DNA from: Halogeometricum sp. S1BR25-6
GTDB lineage: Archaea > Halobacteriota > Halobacteria > Halobacteriales > Haloferacaceae
NCBI RefSeq assembly: GCF_031624495.1
Contig: NZ_JAMQOP010000001.1
Coordinates: 868,001-932,000 of the forward strand
Direction: 5' to 3'
Length of the DNA stretch: 64,000 nucleotides
How positions within the stretch are numbered: the stretch's first letter is position 1; each line of letters starts with the position of its first letter. This document shows, one piece after another, positions 53,479 through 62,251 of the stretch. The translations under genes and the position numbers were made by a program. The notes beneath the pieces were generated by a model, which did not search any database, was not told where the DNA came from, and saw nothing but the letters and a program-made list of their open reading frames with translations.

Positions 53479-54201
53479 ATGGACTGCGGGCGGTGCGGCA
53501 CGCCGTTGGAGAAGCCGGGAGACTACTGTCTGACGTGCAACACCGCCAACTGCGACACCGTCGTCGCCGTCCTCGACCGGGACCGCGCGACGCTGACGAT
53601 GCTGGACGACGAAGAGGTGGTGGCGACGACGACGGTGACGACTATCCCCGAGGACGGCGAGGAGGCGAAGGTGGTCGAACTGCGGAACTTCGCGGGCCTC
53701 GTCGCCGACGAGATACGGCGCAAGCGCCCCGAGGAGGTGTACGCCGCGGGCGACCGGGACGTACTCCGCGAGACCCGCGCGCAGGTGCACCACGAGTTCT
53801 ACCGCGTCGCCGGCGAGGACCCCGTCGAACGCGTACTCGAACGCCGCGGAGAGCGTTCGCTGGAAGTCGTCGAGACGCCGCCGCGCGAGAAACTGGGCGG
53901 GTCGCACTCGACGCTCATCGGCGACCGGAAGGGCAGACGCGCCATCGGCGTCGTCGCCGACCACCCGCACGTGAAGAAGGTCATCCCCGGCCCCATCGAC
54001 GCCGGGGGGATGGGGTCCCAGAAGGGCCTCCGCGCGAAGGTGACGCGCGCAGACGCCAACGGCAACGTCCGTCTTCTTCTTCGAGACGGGTCGAGCGTGC
54101 AGGAGAACCGCATCGTCACCACCGCCATGGACAAAGAGACGGGCGAGTTCGTCCGCGAGGACCTGAACGAAGCGTTGCGCGAGGCGGAGTTACAGGACTA
54201 A
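53479..54201 (+). CDS. DUF2103 family zinc-ribbon protein
   Basis: A 240-residue archaeal protein. A zinc knuckle at the N-terminus (MDCGRCGTPLEKPGDYCLTCNTANCDTVVAVL) is followed by a domain containing GGSHSTLIGDRKGRRAIGVVADHPHVKKVIPGPIDAGGMGSQKGLRAKVTRADANGNVRLLLRDGSSVQENRIVTTA, the recognisable DUF2103 core. The function is unknown, but the R/G-rich loop suggests nucleic acid contact. The ATG eight codons upstream is possible; I prefer the one abutting the knuckle. Confidence 0.85.
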   Translation: MDCGRCGTPLEKPGDYCLTCNTANCDTVVAVLDRDRATLTMLDDEEVVATTTVTTIPEDGEEAKVVELRNFAGLVADEIRRKRPEEVYAAGDRDVLRETRAQVHHEFYRVAGEDPVERVLERRGERSLEVVETPPREKLGGSHSTLIGDRKGRRAIGVVADHPHVKKVIPGPIDAGGMGSQKGLRAKVTRADANGNVRLLLRDGSSVQENRIVTTAMDKETGEFVREDLNEALREAELQD

Positions 54202-54296
54202 CGAAAAGCGCCGACGAATCGGTCTGCGAGTTCGGTACTCGCTGCGTCCGACCACTCGATGACATCGCTTCAGCGGCGATAGCTATCAATAAGCCA

Positions 54297-54304
54297 TCTA
54301 TATT
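54297..54304 (+). promoter_or_regulatory. TATA box for the small lipoprotein gene
   Basis: TCTATATT centred about 28 nt upstream of the GTG at 54329, consistent with a leaderless transcript. The surrounding 54202-54328 stretch is AT-richer than its neighbours and has no gene. Confidence 0.55.
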
Positions 54305-54328
54305 GCGACCACAGCCATATTTCGGGGT

Positions 54329-54757
54329 GTGAACCGAGAATTGGCCGTACTACTGACTGCGTTGCTGGTCACGGCCGGTTGCATCTCCAGCCCCGCGTCA
54401 CCGGACGCCGGAACAGCTGAGAGCAACGAGTCAACCGCCCGGTCGGGGGTAGAAACGACGAGCCGGATACCGTCCGGATACGTCGACGTGTCCATCGTAG
54501 GGACGGTCCCCGAGAACGCGACGACGGTGAACTCTACCGATAGCCGGATACGTAACGTGTCACAGATACAGGAAGCGTTGGACCGGGCGGAGGCGTCGCA
54601 GGGTAACGCCACGGTGTACGTTTCGGGGAGCGACGTGGGAGAGATTCAGGAGGCGCTGAACAGACTGCCCGGATACACCGGTCGCGAGGGCCCGTCCGGA
54701 TACTACATCGAACACCGCGATGATACGTTCGTCGTCTATCTGGCGGTGGAACAGTAG
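54329..54757 (+). CDS. small predicted lipoprotein
   Basis: A 142-residue exported protein: NRELAVLLTALLVTAGCISSPA is a signal ending in a lipobox (TAGC), with C18 as the lipidated residue. The mature part starts with a disordered Ser/Thr/Glu stretch, then a folded part (YVDVSIVGTVPENATTVNSTDSRIRNVSQIQEALDRAEASQGNATVYVSGSDVGEIQEALNRLPGYTG...). Two IQEAL helices 40 residues apart hint at an internal duplication. The gene is AT-richer than neighbours; the family is unknown. Confidence 0.75.
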   Translation: MNRELAVLLTALLVTAGCISSPASPDAGTAESNESTARSGVETTSRIPSGYVDVSIVGTVPENATTVNSTDSRIRNVSQIQEALDRAEASQGNATVYVSGSDVGEIQEALNRLPGYTGREGPSGYYIEHRDDTFVVYLAVEQ

Positions 54758-54849
54758 GGCGACGGGATGGTCGCTCGCCGAATCGCCGCGACGTGTGACG
54801 AGTCGGACTCGCAGGGTTTATCCCGGTACCGCGGGTAGGAGGCGATACT

Positions 54850-55134
54850 ATGGCCGAAAACAAAGCGCGACAGACGGGGAGCGCCGGACGCTTCGGCGCG
54901 CGCTACGGACGCGTCGCCCGCCGCCGCGTGAAGGAGATCGAAGCCGAGATGCGCAGCGCGAAGGTCGACGGCGAGGACGTCACCCGCGTCGGCACCGGCA
55001 TCTGGAAGAACGAGAAGACGGGCGAGAAGTTCACCGGCGGCACGTACCGCCCCGAGACGCCCGGCGGCAAGCAGGTCCGCCGCTCCATCCGCGCCGCCCT
55101 CTCCAGCGACGGCGAGGAAGAGGACGACGAGTAA
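54850..55134 (+). CDS. rpl37ae: large-subunit ribosomal protein L37ae lacking its zinc cysteines
   Basis: A 94-residue L37ae: [77 protein letters not shown]. The fold and flanking motifs are intact, but the two CxxC knuckles of standard L37ae are gone: the first lies at AKVDGED and the second at KNEKTGEK. This appears a cysteine-free lineage variant rather than a defect. A Shine-Dalgarno GTAGGAGG precedes the start. It leads the L37ae-rpoP-pcc1-pfdB operon. Confidence 0.93.
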   Translation: MAENKARQTGSAGRFGARYGRVARRRVKEIEAEMRSAKVDGEDVTRVGTGIWKNEKTGEKFTGGTYRPETPGGKQVRRSIRAALSSDGEEEDDE

Positions 55135-55167
55135 TATATCACGCCCGACCACTACCTCTAACACACG

Positions 55168-55302
55168 ATGAGCTACAAGTGTTCTCGGTGCAAGCGCGAC
55201 GTCGAACTCGACGAGTACGGCGGCGTGCGGTGTCCGTACTGCGGCCACCGCGTGCTCCTGAAAGAGCGCGCACCGACCGTCAAGGAAGTCCCGGTCCGGT
55301 AA
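55168..55302 (+). CDS. rpoP: DNA-directed RNA polymerase subunit P (Rpo12)
   Basis: A 44-residue zinc-ribbon subunit: [44 protein letters not shown]. Both CxxC pairs are present. It corresponds to eukaryotic Rpb12/RPABC4. It is a short gene, 33 bp after L37ae, in the usual archaeal order. Confidence 0.96.
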   Translation: MSYKCSRCKRDVELDEYGGVRCPYCGHRVLLKERAPTVKEVPVR

Positions 55303-55327
55303 CGACTCCGATTTTCGCTTCTCGCAG

Positions 55328-55579
55328 ATGTCCCGCCGCCACGACGTGACGCTCTCGTTTCGCTACCCCGAGGAGCGGCGCGCGCGGGTCGTCGCCGAGA
55401 GCGTCCGCGTCGAAGAAGGGGAGATAGCCGACGCCCGTTCGTCCGCGTCGGTCGAACGCGACGGCCGGGTCGTTCGGGTCCGCGTGGAGGCGTCCGACCT
55501 CGTCGCCCTCCGGGCGGGCGTGAACACGTGGACCCGCCTCGTCGGAACGGCCGAAACGGTCTCCGAGCGGGCGGCGTAG
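55328..55579 (+). CDS. pcc1: KEOPS complex subunit Pcc1
   Basis: An 83-residue dimerising subunit of KEOPS, which makes the t6A modification of t[32 protein letters not shown]...[27 protein letters not shown] has the two-helix, three-strand Pcc1 fold and the C-terminal LRAGxNTWxRL motif. It is encoded 25 bp after rpoP in the conserved rpl37ae-rpoP-pcc1-pfdB order. Confidence 0.9.
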   Translation: MSRRHDVTLSFRYPEERRARVVAESVRVEEGEIADARSSASVERDGRVVRVRVEASDLVALRAGVNTWTRLVGTAETVSERAA

Positions 55580-55646
55580 GCTCGCGCGAGGGGGCCGCGA
55601 GCGGAGAATACTGGTCTTTTTCAGTCCGGGTCTCCTGGGACCCAGT

Positions 55647-56045
55647 ATGCAGGGTAATCTACCGCCTGAAGCACAGGAGAAGCTCGAAGAACTGCAGGAC
55701 CTTCAAGAGACCGCACAGAAGGTTTCCGCGCAGAAACAGCAGGCCGAGTCCACGCTCAACGAGTCGCAGACGGCCCTGGAAGCCCTCGACGACATCGACG
55801 AGGACACGCTCATGTACCGCGAAGTCGGCGAACTCCTCGTCGAGACGGAGTACGAGGCGGCCCACGACGACCTGAGCGAGAAGGTCGAGAGCCTCGAAGT
55901 CCGCGTCGAGCAGCTCCAGAAGCAAGAAGAGCGCGTCCAAGAGCAGTTCGAGGACCTCCAGAGCGAACTTCAGCAGATGCTGCAGGGCGGTGCCGGCGGC
56001 GCGGGCGGCGGCCCGATGGGCCCCGGCGGCGCGGGTGGCGCGTAA
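55647..56045 (+). CDS. pfdB: prefoldin subunit beta
   Basis: A 132-residue prefoldin beta subunit. Two coiled coils (about 6-45 and 75-112) flank a beta hairpin ([27 protein letters not shown]); the [16 protein letters not shown] segment is diagnostic. The C-terminal [19 protein letters not shown] tail is an unusual Gly-rich extension. It forms a jellyfish-shaped chaperone with the alpha subunit. Confidence 0.95.
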   Translation: MQGNLPPEAQEKLEELQDLQETAQKVSAQKQQAESTLNESQTALEALDDIDEDTLMYREVGELLVETEYEAAHDDLSEKVESLEVRVEQLQKQEERVQEQFEDLQSELQQMLQGGAGGAGGGPMGPGGAGGA

Positions 56046-56049
56046 ACGT

Positions 56050-56328
56050 ATGCCCACGGACGCAGAAGTCGTCGAGACGGCCGCCGAGGCGGCCGAGGGC
56101 GTCATCTTCGCGCGGTACAAACAGTCCGAGGTCAAAGACTTCGACGTGACGGTGACGTTCGAGGACGGCGTCCTCGACGTCGACGTCTACGTCAACGCTC
56201 CCGCCGACGGGGAGTCCGACCCGGACGCCGTCGCCGACGAGGCGGCGCGGACCGCGCAGGACGCCGTCGACGAACTGTTCGCGGACGATGCGGATGCGGA
56301 CGCAGACCCGGACGCGAACGCGGCGTAA
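56050..56328 (+). CDS. DUF3194 family protein
   Basis: A 92-residue protein: MPTDAEVVETAAEAAEGVIFARYKQSEVKDFDVTVTFEDGVLDVDVYVNAPA, followed by a helix and an acidic D-A repeat tail. It lies 4 nt after pfdB and is recognised as DUF3194, which commonly accompanies prefoldin beta in archaea. The function is unknown. Confidence 0.88.
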   Translation: MPTDAEVVETAAEAAEGVIFARYKQSEVKDFDVTVTFEDGVLDVDVYVNAPADGESDPDAVADEAARTAQDAVDELFADDADADADPDANAA

Positions 56329-56509
56329 CTCGCGTTCGGACCTTTCTCACGTGCCGTTCTGTGACGAGTTCGCCCCCGAGCGACGCGTCCGGCCTCCCGA
56401 GGGTCGAAGGCGGTGCCAGCCTCGAACCCACGAGCGGGGCGGCGGAAGAAGACATACGTGACTGACCGTCGGCGAGCGAAAAGGACTGGTATACGCCGGC
56501 GCGGTCCGC

Positions 56510-56749
56510 TCAGTTGTCGAGCGTTCCGTCGTCGCGTTCGTAGGTGACGGTCAGCGTTCCCGCCGCCGGGTCTCTCGCGGCGTCCCGGAGCGTCTCGAAC
56601 TCCCGCAGGAGCGCCGCCGCGTCGTCCGTCCCCTCCCGGACGCTTCGCGACTCCTCTCGAATCGTGTCGTAGACCTGCTCTAAGATGCGTCGGGCGGCGT
56701 AGGCGTCTGTTTTGGAGTCTATCTCGAAAACGGCCTCGTATCGTGACAT
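56510..56749 (-). CDS. small conserved haloarchaeal protein
   Basis: A 79-residue soluble protein: MSRYEAVFEIDSKTDAYAARRILEQVYDTIREESRSVREGTDDAAALLREFETLRDAARDPAAGTLTVTYERDDG. A strand-helix-helix-strand pattern faintly resembles Pcc1-like folds, but I do not assign it. I chose the ATG at 56749 over one nine codons upstream that opens on an unrelated Arg-rich stretch. Confidence 0.65.
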   Translation of the reverse strand: MSRYEAVFEIDSKTDAYAARRILEQVYDTIREESRSVREGTDDAAALLREFETLRDAARDPAAGTLTVTYERDDGTLDN

Positions 56750-56816
56750 TCGAATCGATTGGCGCGCCGAGGGCATAAGCGTCGCCGCGGCTTCCGGCGT
56801 CGACGGCTATCCGTCG

Positions 56817-58238
56817 TCACGTCCCCGCCCCGTCCGCACCGCTTCCGTCGTCGTCGGCGCGGCCGTCGTCGCTGTCGTCGTCGTCGGTTCCGTCCGGGTC
56901 GTCGCCGTCCGTCTCCCGGTTCGCGTCGCTCTCGCCGCGTCGTATCGAGAGCTGTTCGATTCGGGCGTCTTCGGTCGCCTCGACGCGGAGGAGACAGCCG
57001 TCCTGTTCGACTTCGTCGCCGACCTCGGGTACGTGCCCGAGGTGACTGAAGACGAACCCGCCGATGGTCTCGACGTCGTCGCTCTCGAAGGCGGTGTTCA
57101 GCCGGTCGTTCACGTGCTGGACCGGAACGCCGCCGTCGACGACGTACACCCCCTCCGAGCGCTGCTCGATGGACGGTTCGTCGGTCGGCGCGTCGAACTC
57201 GTCTCGGATGTCGCCGACGATCTCCTCGAGGACGTCCTCGATGGTGACGATGCCCTCGAAGACCCCCCACTCGTCGATGACGACCGCCATCTGACCCTCC
57301 CCGCGCGCCTGGAAGTCGGTGAGAATCTCGTCGATGCGGCGCGTCTCCGGCACCGCGAGCACCTCCCGGGCGAGGTCGCCGGCGGTCAGCGACTCGTCGG
57401 CCTCCTGTTCGTCCGCCCTGAGGAGGTCTTTCACGTGGACGAAGCCGACGACCTGGTCGCCGTCGTCCTCCAAGACGAGATAGCGGGTGAAGCGTCCGCG
57501 GGCGGCCACGGTTCGGAGTTCCGCCAGCGGCATGGACGCCCGAATCGTCTCCACGTCGGGTCGCGGCACCATGATTTCGCGGGCGACGGTGTCGCCGAGT
57601 TCGAAGACGCTCTCTATCATCTCGACCTCTTCGAGGTCGATGCGGCCCGTCTCCTCCGAGCGGGCGAGGATCATCCGAATCTCCTCTTCGGAGTGCGTCT
57701 CCTCGCCCTCCGAGGCGGGGGAGACGCCGAACAACCGGGTGAACTGGTTGGCCGTGCCGTTGAACACGATGATACCCGGCATGAAGACGTAGTAGAAGAA
57801 CTTCATCAGCGGCGCGACGAGCAGCGAGATGCGCGTCGCCTCCTGGATGGCGAACGTCTTCGGGGCGAGTTCGCCGAAGACGACGTGCAGGAAGGTGATG
57901 AATCCGAACCCGAGGGCGAACGCGACGAGATGGACCGACCCCTCGGGGAGGTAGCTCCCAAGGATGGGTTCGATGAGCGCCGCCACGGCCGGTTCGCCGA
58001 CCCAGCCGAGACCGAGCGAGGAGAGCGTGATACCCAGTTGGCTCACCGCGAGGTAGCCGTCGAGGTTGTCGAGGGCGTCTCGGACGAGGGACGCACCCGC
58101 TTTCCCCTGGTCGGCCAGCGCGTCGATCTGCGTCGGGCGGACTTTGACGAGTGCGAACTCCGCCGCGACGAACACGCCGTTCATGACCACGAGAAACAGC
58201 GCGAGAACGACGCCGCCGACGGACAGGAGGTCTACCAT
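56817..58238 (-). CDS. CNNM/CorC-type CBS-domain membrane protein (hemolysin family)
   Basis: A 473-residue protein. An N-terminal DUF21 membrane domain (about 1-175; VVMNGVFVAAEFALVKVRPTQID, VSQLGITLSSLGLGWVGEPA, FGELAPKTFAIQEATR) is followed by two CBS domains (about 205-325: REIMVPRPDVETIRASMPLAEL, GFVHVKDLL, MAVVIDEWGVFEGIVTIEDVLEEIVGDI) and a transporter-associated domain (YVVDGGVPVQHVNDRL). The last 45 residues are an acidic tail. Relatives export Mg2+ or other divalent cations; bacterial names such as hemolysin are historical. Confidence 0.93.
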   Translation of the reverse strand: MVDLLSVGGVVLALFLVVMNGVFVAAEFALVKVRPTQIDALADQGKAGASLVRDALDNLDGYLAVSQLGITLSSLGLGWVGEPAVAALIEPILGSYLPEGSVHLVAFALGFGFITFLHVVFGELAPKTFAIQEATRISLLVAPLMKFFYYVFMPGIIVFNGTANQFTRLFGVSPASEGEETHSEEEIRMILARSEETGRIDLEEVEMIESVFELGDTVAREIMVPRPDVETIRASMPLAELRTVAARGRFTRYLVLEDDGDQVVGFVHVKDLLRADEQEADESLTAGDLAREVLAVPETRRIDEILTDFQARGEGQMAVVIDEWGVFEGIVTIEDVLEEIVGDIRDEFDAPTDEPSIEQRSEGVYVVDGGVPVQHVNDRLNTAFESDDVETIGGFVFSHLGHVPEVGDEVEQDGCLLRVEATEDARIEQLSIRRGESDANRETDGDDPDGTDDDDSDDGRADDDGSGADGAGT

Positions 58239-58320
58239 GTGCTCGTCGGTACGGTTGGGCCACTTATGCCTCTTCTCAACGAGGCGTCCCGCGGTTCGCC
58301 GGACGACCCCGACATGGATA

Positions 58321-58329
58321 ATAGTTAAC
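58321..58329 (+). promoter_or_regulatory. TATA-like element for the zinc-finger gene
   Basis: AATAGTTAAC region centred about 29 nt upstream of the ATG at 58354, indicating a leaderless message divergent from the CBS-domain gene. Confidence 0.5.
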
Positions 58330-58353
58330 ACACTGGTTGACGTATGGTATCAT

Positions 58354-58569
58354 ATGTCGTATCAGAGCGGGATCGGTACCACGACGCTGGACAGCCTTCG
58401 CGAGCGTTACAACGAGACCCGCATGCGCTGTACGGCGTGCGGATATCACGACGCCGACGGGAAATGGACGGCGGCGACGACGGGCGGCGAGATATCGTAC
58501 GAGCACGTCTGTCCGAGTTGCGGCCACGTCGACGAGGTAGTCATCAAGCGGAAGGGGGCCGACGAGTAG
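58354..58569 (+). CDS. HVO_0649-type zinc finger protein
   Basis: A 71-residue protein: MSYQSGIGTTTLDSLRERYNETRMRCTACGYHDADGKWTAATTGGEISYEHVCPSCGHVDEVVIKRKGADE. Two CxxCG knuckles about 28 residues apart make a zinc ribbon. Recognised as the small haloarchaeal HVO_0649 family; function unknown. It converges with DUF2070, ending 4 bp away. Confidence 0.85.
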   Translation: MSYQSGIGTTTLDSLRERYNETRMRCTACGYHDADGKWTAATTGGEISYEHVCPSCGHVDEVVIKRKGADE

Positions 58570-58573
58570 GGTA

Positions 58574-60496
58574 TCAAGCGAACAGGAAGATGAGGACGCT
58601 CACGGCCATCGCCGCGAGAATTATCGAGGCGGCGAACGCGCCGCCCATGGCGACGACGGCGTTGGCGTGACTGGCGAGCGTCTCCGTCCGGTCGTTACCG
58701 AAGACGGTCACCTCGGCGCGTTCGACGGCCATCCCCGCCTCGACGGGTTCGACGTCCGCGAGGGCCTCTCGGGTGAGCGCGACGATTCGTTCCCGGAGTT
58801 CCGTCGTATCGAGCGCCGCGCCGACCTGGTTGTCGGCCTTTACCGTGTTGACGATGTGAGTGTCCGTCGTCATCGCCTCGGCGACGTCGACGAGGGCGTC
58901 GCTTCCGTTCCCGTCCGCCTCGGTGAGATCCGAGACGATGGCGTCGCGGAGACCCGGTTCCATGTTGTTACCGTCGACGAGGACGTACGCCGTCGCCTGC
59001 CCGTCCACCGCGGTGACGGCGACGCGGATTCCGAGGGGTCCGATTCCCTCCGCCGGCGTCCACGGCGTCTCCTCCCAGGCGACGCCCATCGAGAGGTCGC
59101 CGCGCGGTGCGCCCGCCAGCGCCTCGCCCGCGCGGCCGGCGGCGGTTATCATGTCGAACGAGCGCTTCGACCCCGGCGTGACGTGCCCTAAATCGGGACC
59201 GCTGAGACCGTCGTTGCTGTTGTGGGCGTCCACGAGGAGCACGTCGTCCAGTCCGGTCGTGCGCGCCTCCGCCGCCGCCGAGAGGCCGACGGCGTACTCC
59301 ACGTCGTCGGCGAACGCGGGCGCGTACGTGGAGACGAGGACGGCGTCGTCGCCGAACGCCTGCCCGAGCATCTTCGCCTCGCCGGAATCGGTGTTGACGC
59401 TCCGCGTCGCCTCGGTTCCGTACTCGATTCGGTCGTGGGCGGCGTCGGCCGCTTCGAGGATGGTGTCCACCTCGCGTTCGGTGACGAGGTTGAAGTCGTG
59501 CCCGGCGGTGGCGTGCGGGGGGAACGCCAGCCCCTCAGAGCGGGTGGCGACGCGTTCGGGAAAGTTACCGCCGCCGATTTCCCCCATCGGTCCGGGGTGG
59601 ATCATCGGCAGGATGAACCGCGCTTTCTCCTCGGCGGCCGTTCGGAACGAGAGCACGGTGACGGGGACGATGGCCTCCTCGCCGAGTTGCTCGAAGAACT
59701 CCTCCAGTTCGCGGGAACCCTCGGCGATGTGGCCGATGAACCCGCGGAGGAAATCCAGCATCGAGACGCCGAGGCTCCGGCGCCACGGCCGGTCGACGAC
59801 GGCGACGAAGACGTAGACGCCGAAGGCGTAGACGGCGCAGGTGAGGCCGAGTAGGAGGAAGTGGTTCGGCCCGATGTACGACAGCGCCGCCGGCGCGTGG
59901 TCGGCCCGCGAGAGGTACGGGAGCAGGTAGGCGTCGAGGATAGGCCCGCCCACCGAGAGGAAGGTGAGCGTGCCGCTGTAGATGAACAGGAGCACCGCCG
60001 CCGCCGCCGTCTGGAGACTCGCCGGCACCGCCGCGACGAGCAGCGACGACCGGGAGACGGCCATGACGACGAGGAGGCGGAAGGCGAACGTGGAGGCGAG
60101 GGCGACGACGAGGGCGTCGAAGACGAACCGCTGGCCGAGGCCCGTGAACACCGAGACGGTGGCCGCCGCCGTGACGATGGTGACGATGAGTATCTCACAG
60201 ACCAACGCGAGCAGCGACGACCGGTTCGGGGTGAGCGTCCCGCCGACGAGTCTGTCGACGCCGGAGGTGCCGAACGCCGCGATGACGGTGGGGACGCCGA
60301 TGAAGAAGATGCCCTGCCAGGCGTCCTTGCCGAGGAAGAACAGCCCGCGCCACGTCCGCATCGACTCGCCGGAGTCGAACGCGGCGACGCCGGCCATGGC
60401 GGCGATGAGGAGGGCGAACGCCAGGCTGGTGTACCAACTGGGGGCGCGGAAGATGTATCGCGACAATCCCGCCAGGTCGCTTTGAGTGGCAGTCAT
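58574..60496 (-). CDS. DUF2070 family membrane protein
   Basis: A 640-residue archaeal protein. The N-terminal half (about 20-230) holds seven or more hydrophobic helices. The C-terminal soluble half includes FILPMIHPGPMGEIGGGNFPERVA, THxHTAGHDFNLVTEREVDTIL-like and DVLLVDAHNSNDGLSGPDLGHVTPGSKRSFDMI, with clustered His, Asp and Asn that look metal-dependent. One final hydrophobic helix closes the protein. The function is not known. Confidence 0.88.
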   Translation of the reverse strand: MTATQSDLAGLSRYIFRAPSWYTSLAFALLIAAMAGVAAFDSGESMRTWRGLFFLGKDAWQGIFFIGVPTVIAAFGTSGVDRLVGGTLTPNRSSLLALVCEILIVTIVTAAATVSVFTGLGQRFVFDALVVALASTFAFRLLVVMAVSRSSLLVAAVPASLQTAAAAVLLFIYSGTLTFLSVGGPILDAYLLPYLSRADHAPAALSYIGPNHFLLLGLTCAVYAFGVYVFVAVVDRPWRRSLGVSMLDFLRGFIGHIAEGSRELEEFFEQLGEEAIVPVTVLSFRTAAEEKARFILPMIHPGPMGEIGGGNFPERVATRSEGLAFPPHATAGHDFNLVTEREVDTILEAADAAHDRIEYGTEATRSVNTDSGEAKMLGQAFGDDAVLVSTYAPAFADDVEYAVGLSAAAEARTTGLDDVLLVDAHNSNDGLSGPDLGHVTPGSKRSFDMITAAGRAGEALAGAPRGDLSMGVAWEETPWTPAEGIGPLGIRVAVTAVDGQATAYVLVDGNNMEPGLRDAIVSDLTEADGNGSDALVDVAEAMTTDTHIVNTVKADNQVGAALDTTELRERIVALTREALADVEPVEAGMAVERAEVTVFGNDRTETLASHANAVVAMGGAFAASIILAAMAVSVLIFLFA

Positions 60497-60535
60497 CGTG
60501 TAGAGAGAATCCGGAGGCGCTCGTGGGCGCCGGGG

Positions 60536-61087
60536 TCAGGACTCGCAGACGGCGCGGAAGTTCTCGAAGACGGCCTCGCCCTCCTCGGTGTGTGCGACCT
60601 CCGGGTGCCACTGGACGCCGTACAGGTCGCGGTCGGCGTCGCTCATCGCCTCGATGTCGCAGACGTCGGAGGTGGCCGTGTGGGTGAACCCCGTCGGCAC
60701 CTCTTTCACCTCGTCGGCGTGACTCGCCCAGACGCGCGTCTCGGGGGCGAGCGACCCGACGAGCGGGTCGTCTTCGTCCAAGATGTCGACGGTCACGTCG
60801 GCGTAGCCGCCGTAGTCGCCGCCGCCGACGCGGCCGTCGAGTTCGGCGGCGATGATCTGCATCCCCAGACAGATGCCGAGCACCGGCACGTCGAGGTCGA
60901 GATAGTCGGGGCAGTTGCCGATGCGGTCCATGTCCGGGCCGCCCGAGAGCACGATGCCGTCGGCGTCTATCTCCTCGGCCGGGGTGTCGTTGTCGACGAG
61001 TTCGGTGTCGACTCCCAGGTCCCGGAGCGCCCGGTGTTCGAGGTGCGTGAACTGCCCGTGGTTGTCGATGACGACGATGCGGGTCAT
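60536..61087 (-). CDS. guaAA: GMP synthase subunit A (glutamine amidotransferase)
   Basis: A 183-residue class I amidotransferase that feeds ammonia to a separate ATP-pyrophosphatase subunit in GMP synthesis. IDNHGQFTHLEHRALRDLGVDTELVDND, LSGGPDMDRIG, nucleophile C73 in LGICLGMQIIAAELDG, and VQWHPEVAHTEEGEAVFENF. Archaea split GMP synthase; the B subunit is not in this window. A longer upstream frame is Arg/Thr-rich and not used. Confidence 0.93.
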   Translation of the reverse strand: MTRIVVIDNHGQFTHLEHRALRDLGVDTELVDNDTPAEEIDADGIVLSGGPDMDRIGNCPDYLDLDVPVLGICLGMQIIAAELDGRVGGGDYGGYADVTVDILDEDDPLVGSLAPETRVWASHADEVKEVPTGFTHTATSDVCDIEAMSDADRDLYGVQWHPEVAHTEEGEAVFENFRAVCES

Positions 61088-61199
61088 CAGTTGAAGGGAG
61101 GTATTCGGTTGGCGGGCAAAAAGCGTCCGGAACGCGGCGCGGACGCCGAACCCGCCGACGGCACGGGAACTCAAGTCGGTCGGTCCCCTTCGGGGAGAC

Positions 61200-62240
61200 G
61201 TGGACTCTCCGCGCACGCGCCCCCGCGTCCGCCCGGCCGTCCGAGCGGTCGTCGGTCTCGCCCTCGCCCTTCTCGTTCTCGCCGTCTTCGTCTGGCTGAC
61301 GGGCGGACGGACCGTCCTCCGCGCCCTCGCGCGGGCGGACCCCGGCGTGGCCGCCGTCGCCGCCCTCGGGGGCGTCCTCGCCATCTCGCTGTGGGGTGAG
61401 TCGCTCCGGCGGGCGTTCGGACGGACGCACCCCGTCGGCGGCCTCCGCTACCGGTTGGCGTATCTCTCCGGCGACTTCGCCCGGCAGGTGCTCCCGATGG
61501 GTCGGTTGAGCGGGTCGGCCATCATCGGCTACGCCGTCTCCAGACCGTTCGACATCCAGTACGAGGAGGCGTTGGCGGCGGTCACGGTCACCGACCTCCT
61601 GAACCTCCTGTCTGCGGTGACGGTGTCGGCGGTGGGGTTGTCGCTGCTCTTCGAGTCGGCGACGGGCGACGTGCGGTTGTTCCTGACGGGCCTCGCCGGC
61701 GCCCTCGCCGTCGTCGCCGCCGCCGTCTTCCTTGTCGCGCGCCGGCGCGACCTGCTCGAACGCGTCGTCGTCGCCGTCGCCGCCGCCGGTCACCGACTCG
61801 CCGTCCGATTCGGCGTCTCGACGCTCGAACGCCACCTCGACCCCGACTCGGTCGAACGGCGCGTCGAGAGCTACTTCCGAACGCTGGACGCGGTGGCGGA
61901 CGACCGGCGGCGCGTCGCCCTCGTCGCCGCCTTCGCCGCGCTCGGGTGGGTGTCGTTCGCCGCCACCCTCGCCGGCGCCGGGGTCGCGCTCGGCGTCTCA
62001 GTTCCGTTCGCCGCCGCCCTGTTCGTCGCGCCCGCGTCGGGTCTCGTCGGGTGGTCGCCGCTGCCGGGCGGGTCCGGCGGCGTCGAAGTCGCCGTGACCA
62101 CGGGTCTGGTCGCCGCGGCGGGCGTCCCCGTCAGCGCCGCCGCCGCAGTCGCCCTGCTCTACCGCGTGTGTAGCTACTGGTCGGTCGTCTGCGTCGACGC
62201 GGCCGCGACGGGGCTGCTCGCCGTGTTGTACGCGGAGTGA
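61200..62240 (+). CDS. flippase-like membrane protein (UPF0104/LPG synthase TM family)
   Basis: A 346-residue protein with eight hydrophobic segments. Family blocks: SLWGESLRRAFG, YLSGDFARQVLPMGRLSGSAIIGYAVSR, VTVTDLLNLLSAVTVS, LFVAPASGLVGWSPLPGGSGGVEVAVTTGLVAAAGVP, and ALLYRVCSYWSVV. This is the YbhN/AglD-tail type domain, associated with moving lipids or lipid-linked intermediates. The GTG at 61200 is the first start in frame. The target is unknown. Confidence 0.88.
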   Translation: MDSPRTRPRVRPAVRAVVGLALALLVLAVFVWLTGGRTVLRALARADPGVAAVAALGGVLAISLWGESLRRAFGRTHPVGGLRYRLAYLSGDFARQVLPMGRLSGSAIIGYAVSRPFDIQYEEALAAVTVTDLLNLLSAVTVSAVGLSLLFESATGDVRLFLTGLAGALAVVAAAVFLVARRRDLLERVVVAVAAAGHRLAVRFGVSTLERHLDPDSVERRVESYFRTLDAVADDRRRVALVAAFAALGWVSFAATLAGAGVALGVSVPFAAALFVAPASGLVGWSPLPGGSGGVEVAVTTGLVAAAGVPVSAAAAVALLYRVCSYWSVVCVDAAATGLLAVLYAE

Positions 62241-62251
62241 GCGCCGGACGG

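Noticed and set aside
56391-56450. A tRNA-like stretch with CCTCGAACCC
   Set aside because: The surrounding bases do not form an acceptor stem or anticodon arm.
56510-56749. A second Pcc1 paralogue
   Set aside because: Only a vague strand-helix resemblance; the conserved LRAGxNTWxRL motif is missing.
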